Positions 51,644-51,798 of a stretch of DNA of 51,798 nt are shown piece by piece. Under the pieces are notes generated by a model that made no database searches, had not been told where the DNA came from, and saw only the letters and a program-made list of their open reading frames with translations. Source of the stretch: a virus; the IMG/VR virus record IMGVR_UViG_3300012954_003358, positions 1-51,798 of that record; one strand, written 5' to 3'. Position 1 is the stretch's first letter, and each line of letters begins with the position of its first letter. The position numbers and the translations under genes were made by a program.

Positions 51644-51798
51644 AGATAACTCTCAAATCCATAGTCAGGAAGTTTTTGTGGTGGAAATCCATTAAAATCA
51701 CTAAAGGCGTAAGCTCCGTTTTGCCTTAACATACCAGCCGCTACGTCTGCGTGTATTAAAAAAGAACCATCAGGAATAGGACCCCAATCTGGATGGCC
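51640..51798 (-). CDS. C-terminal end of an unknown protein (partial)
   Basis: An open frame reaches the right edge of the window; 52 residues plus TGA are visible. It contains HPDWGPIPDGSFLIHAD, VAAGMLRQNGAYAFSDFNG and ends LPDYGFESYL. I do not recognise it. The stop overlaps the next gene's ATG as ATGA, so the unit continues to the right. It is aromatic and acidic, without a transmembrane segment in the part seen. Confidence 0.55.
   Translation of the reverse strand, partial: GHPDWGPIPDGSFLIHADVAAGMLRQNGAYAFSDFNGFPPQKLPDYGFESYL

Noticed and set aside
1-51798. CRISPR array, rRNA or tRNA genes, insertion sequences
   Set aside because: No regularly spaced repeats, no transposase motifs and almost no gaps large enough for RNA genes; none was recognised.

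Overview
This window is a piece of a large tailed-phage (Caudoviricetes) genome, almost certainly from an uncultivated virus. It is AT-rich, densely packed with genes, and uses the standard bacterial code (TAA, TAG and TGA all act as stops). Neighbouring genes usually overlap by 1, 4 or 8 bases. A tail operon lies next to a phage-type replication set, with no ribosomal, tRNA or housekeeping genes. The host cannot be named from the sequence. A consensus sigma-70 promoter, ordinary Shine-Dalgarno sites and a Sec-type signal peptide show only that it is a bacterium.

Layout. (1) 1-14288, plus strand: the end of a tail operon. It holds the C-terminus of a probable tape-measure protein, two unrecognised tail proteins, a 1609-residue hub or tail-tip-like protein, a 1790-residue cysteine-rich protein, and a small protein whose N-terminus resembles a TubC-type docking domain. 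(2) 14278-51798, minus strand: one nearly unbroken convergent block, read here in transcription order from right to left. 51798-48668 carries the end of an unknown protein, small secreted and membrane proteins, and two paralogous glycosyltransferases. 48642-37481 is a glycan and sugar-modification cassette: several glycosyltransferases, two sialyltransferase-like proteins, cupin, radical SAM/SPASM, two methyltransferases, class III aminotransferase, GDP-mannose 3,5-epimerase-like, fucosyltransferase-like and sulfotransferase-like proteins. 37477-20720 is nucleotide metabolism and replication: dCMP deaminase, B12-dependent ribonucleotide reductase, PhoH, HNH nuclease, RecA, DnaB, DnaG-like primase, dNMP kinase, a RecB/Cas4-like nuclease, a DnaE-type polymerase split into two genes with a DnaQ-like exonuclease between them, and SSB. 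20692-16065 is a second, smaller glycosyltransferase group. 16090-14278 is a homing-endonuclease-like gene followed by a probable annealing protein and a zinc-ribbon protein.

How they work together. The replication genes could supply most of a bacterial-style replisome (polymerase, proofreader, helicase, primase, SSB). No sliding clamp or clamp loader is visible, so these lie outside the window or come from the host. The nucleotide genes feed it. The many sugar genes suggest the phage builds or remodels a complex, possibly aminated, methylated or sulfated glycan. The target (virion, host envelope or DNA) is not decided by the sequence. No thymidylate-synthase-like base-modifying enzyme is visible, which makes a DNA target less likely within what can be seen.

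Most unusual points: the two-gene DnaE with all three catalytic aspartates in the first piece; the breadth of the glycan cassette; three GT-A paralogues, one of which has lost its DxD motif; and several stand-alone half-domains in the second sugar cluster.
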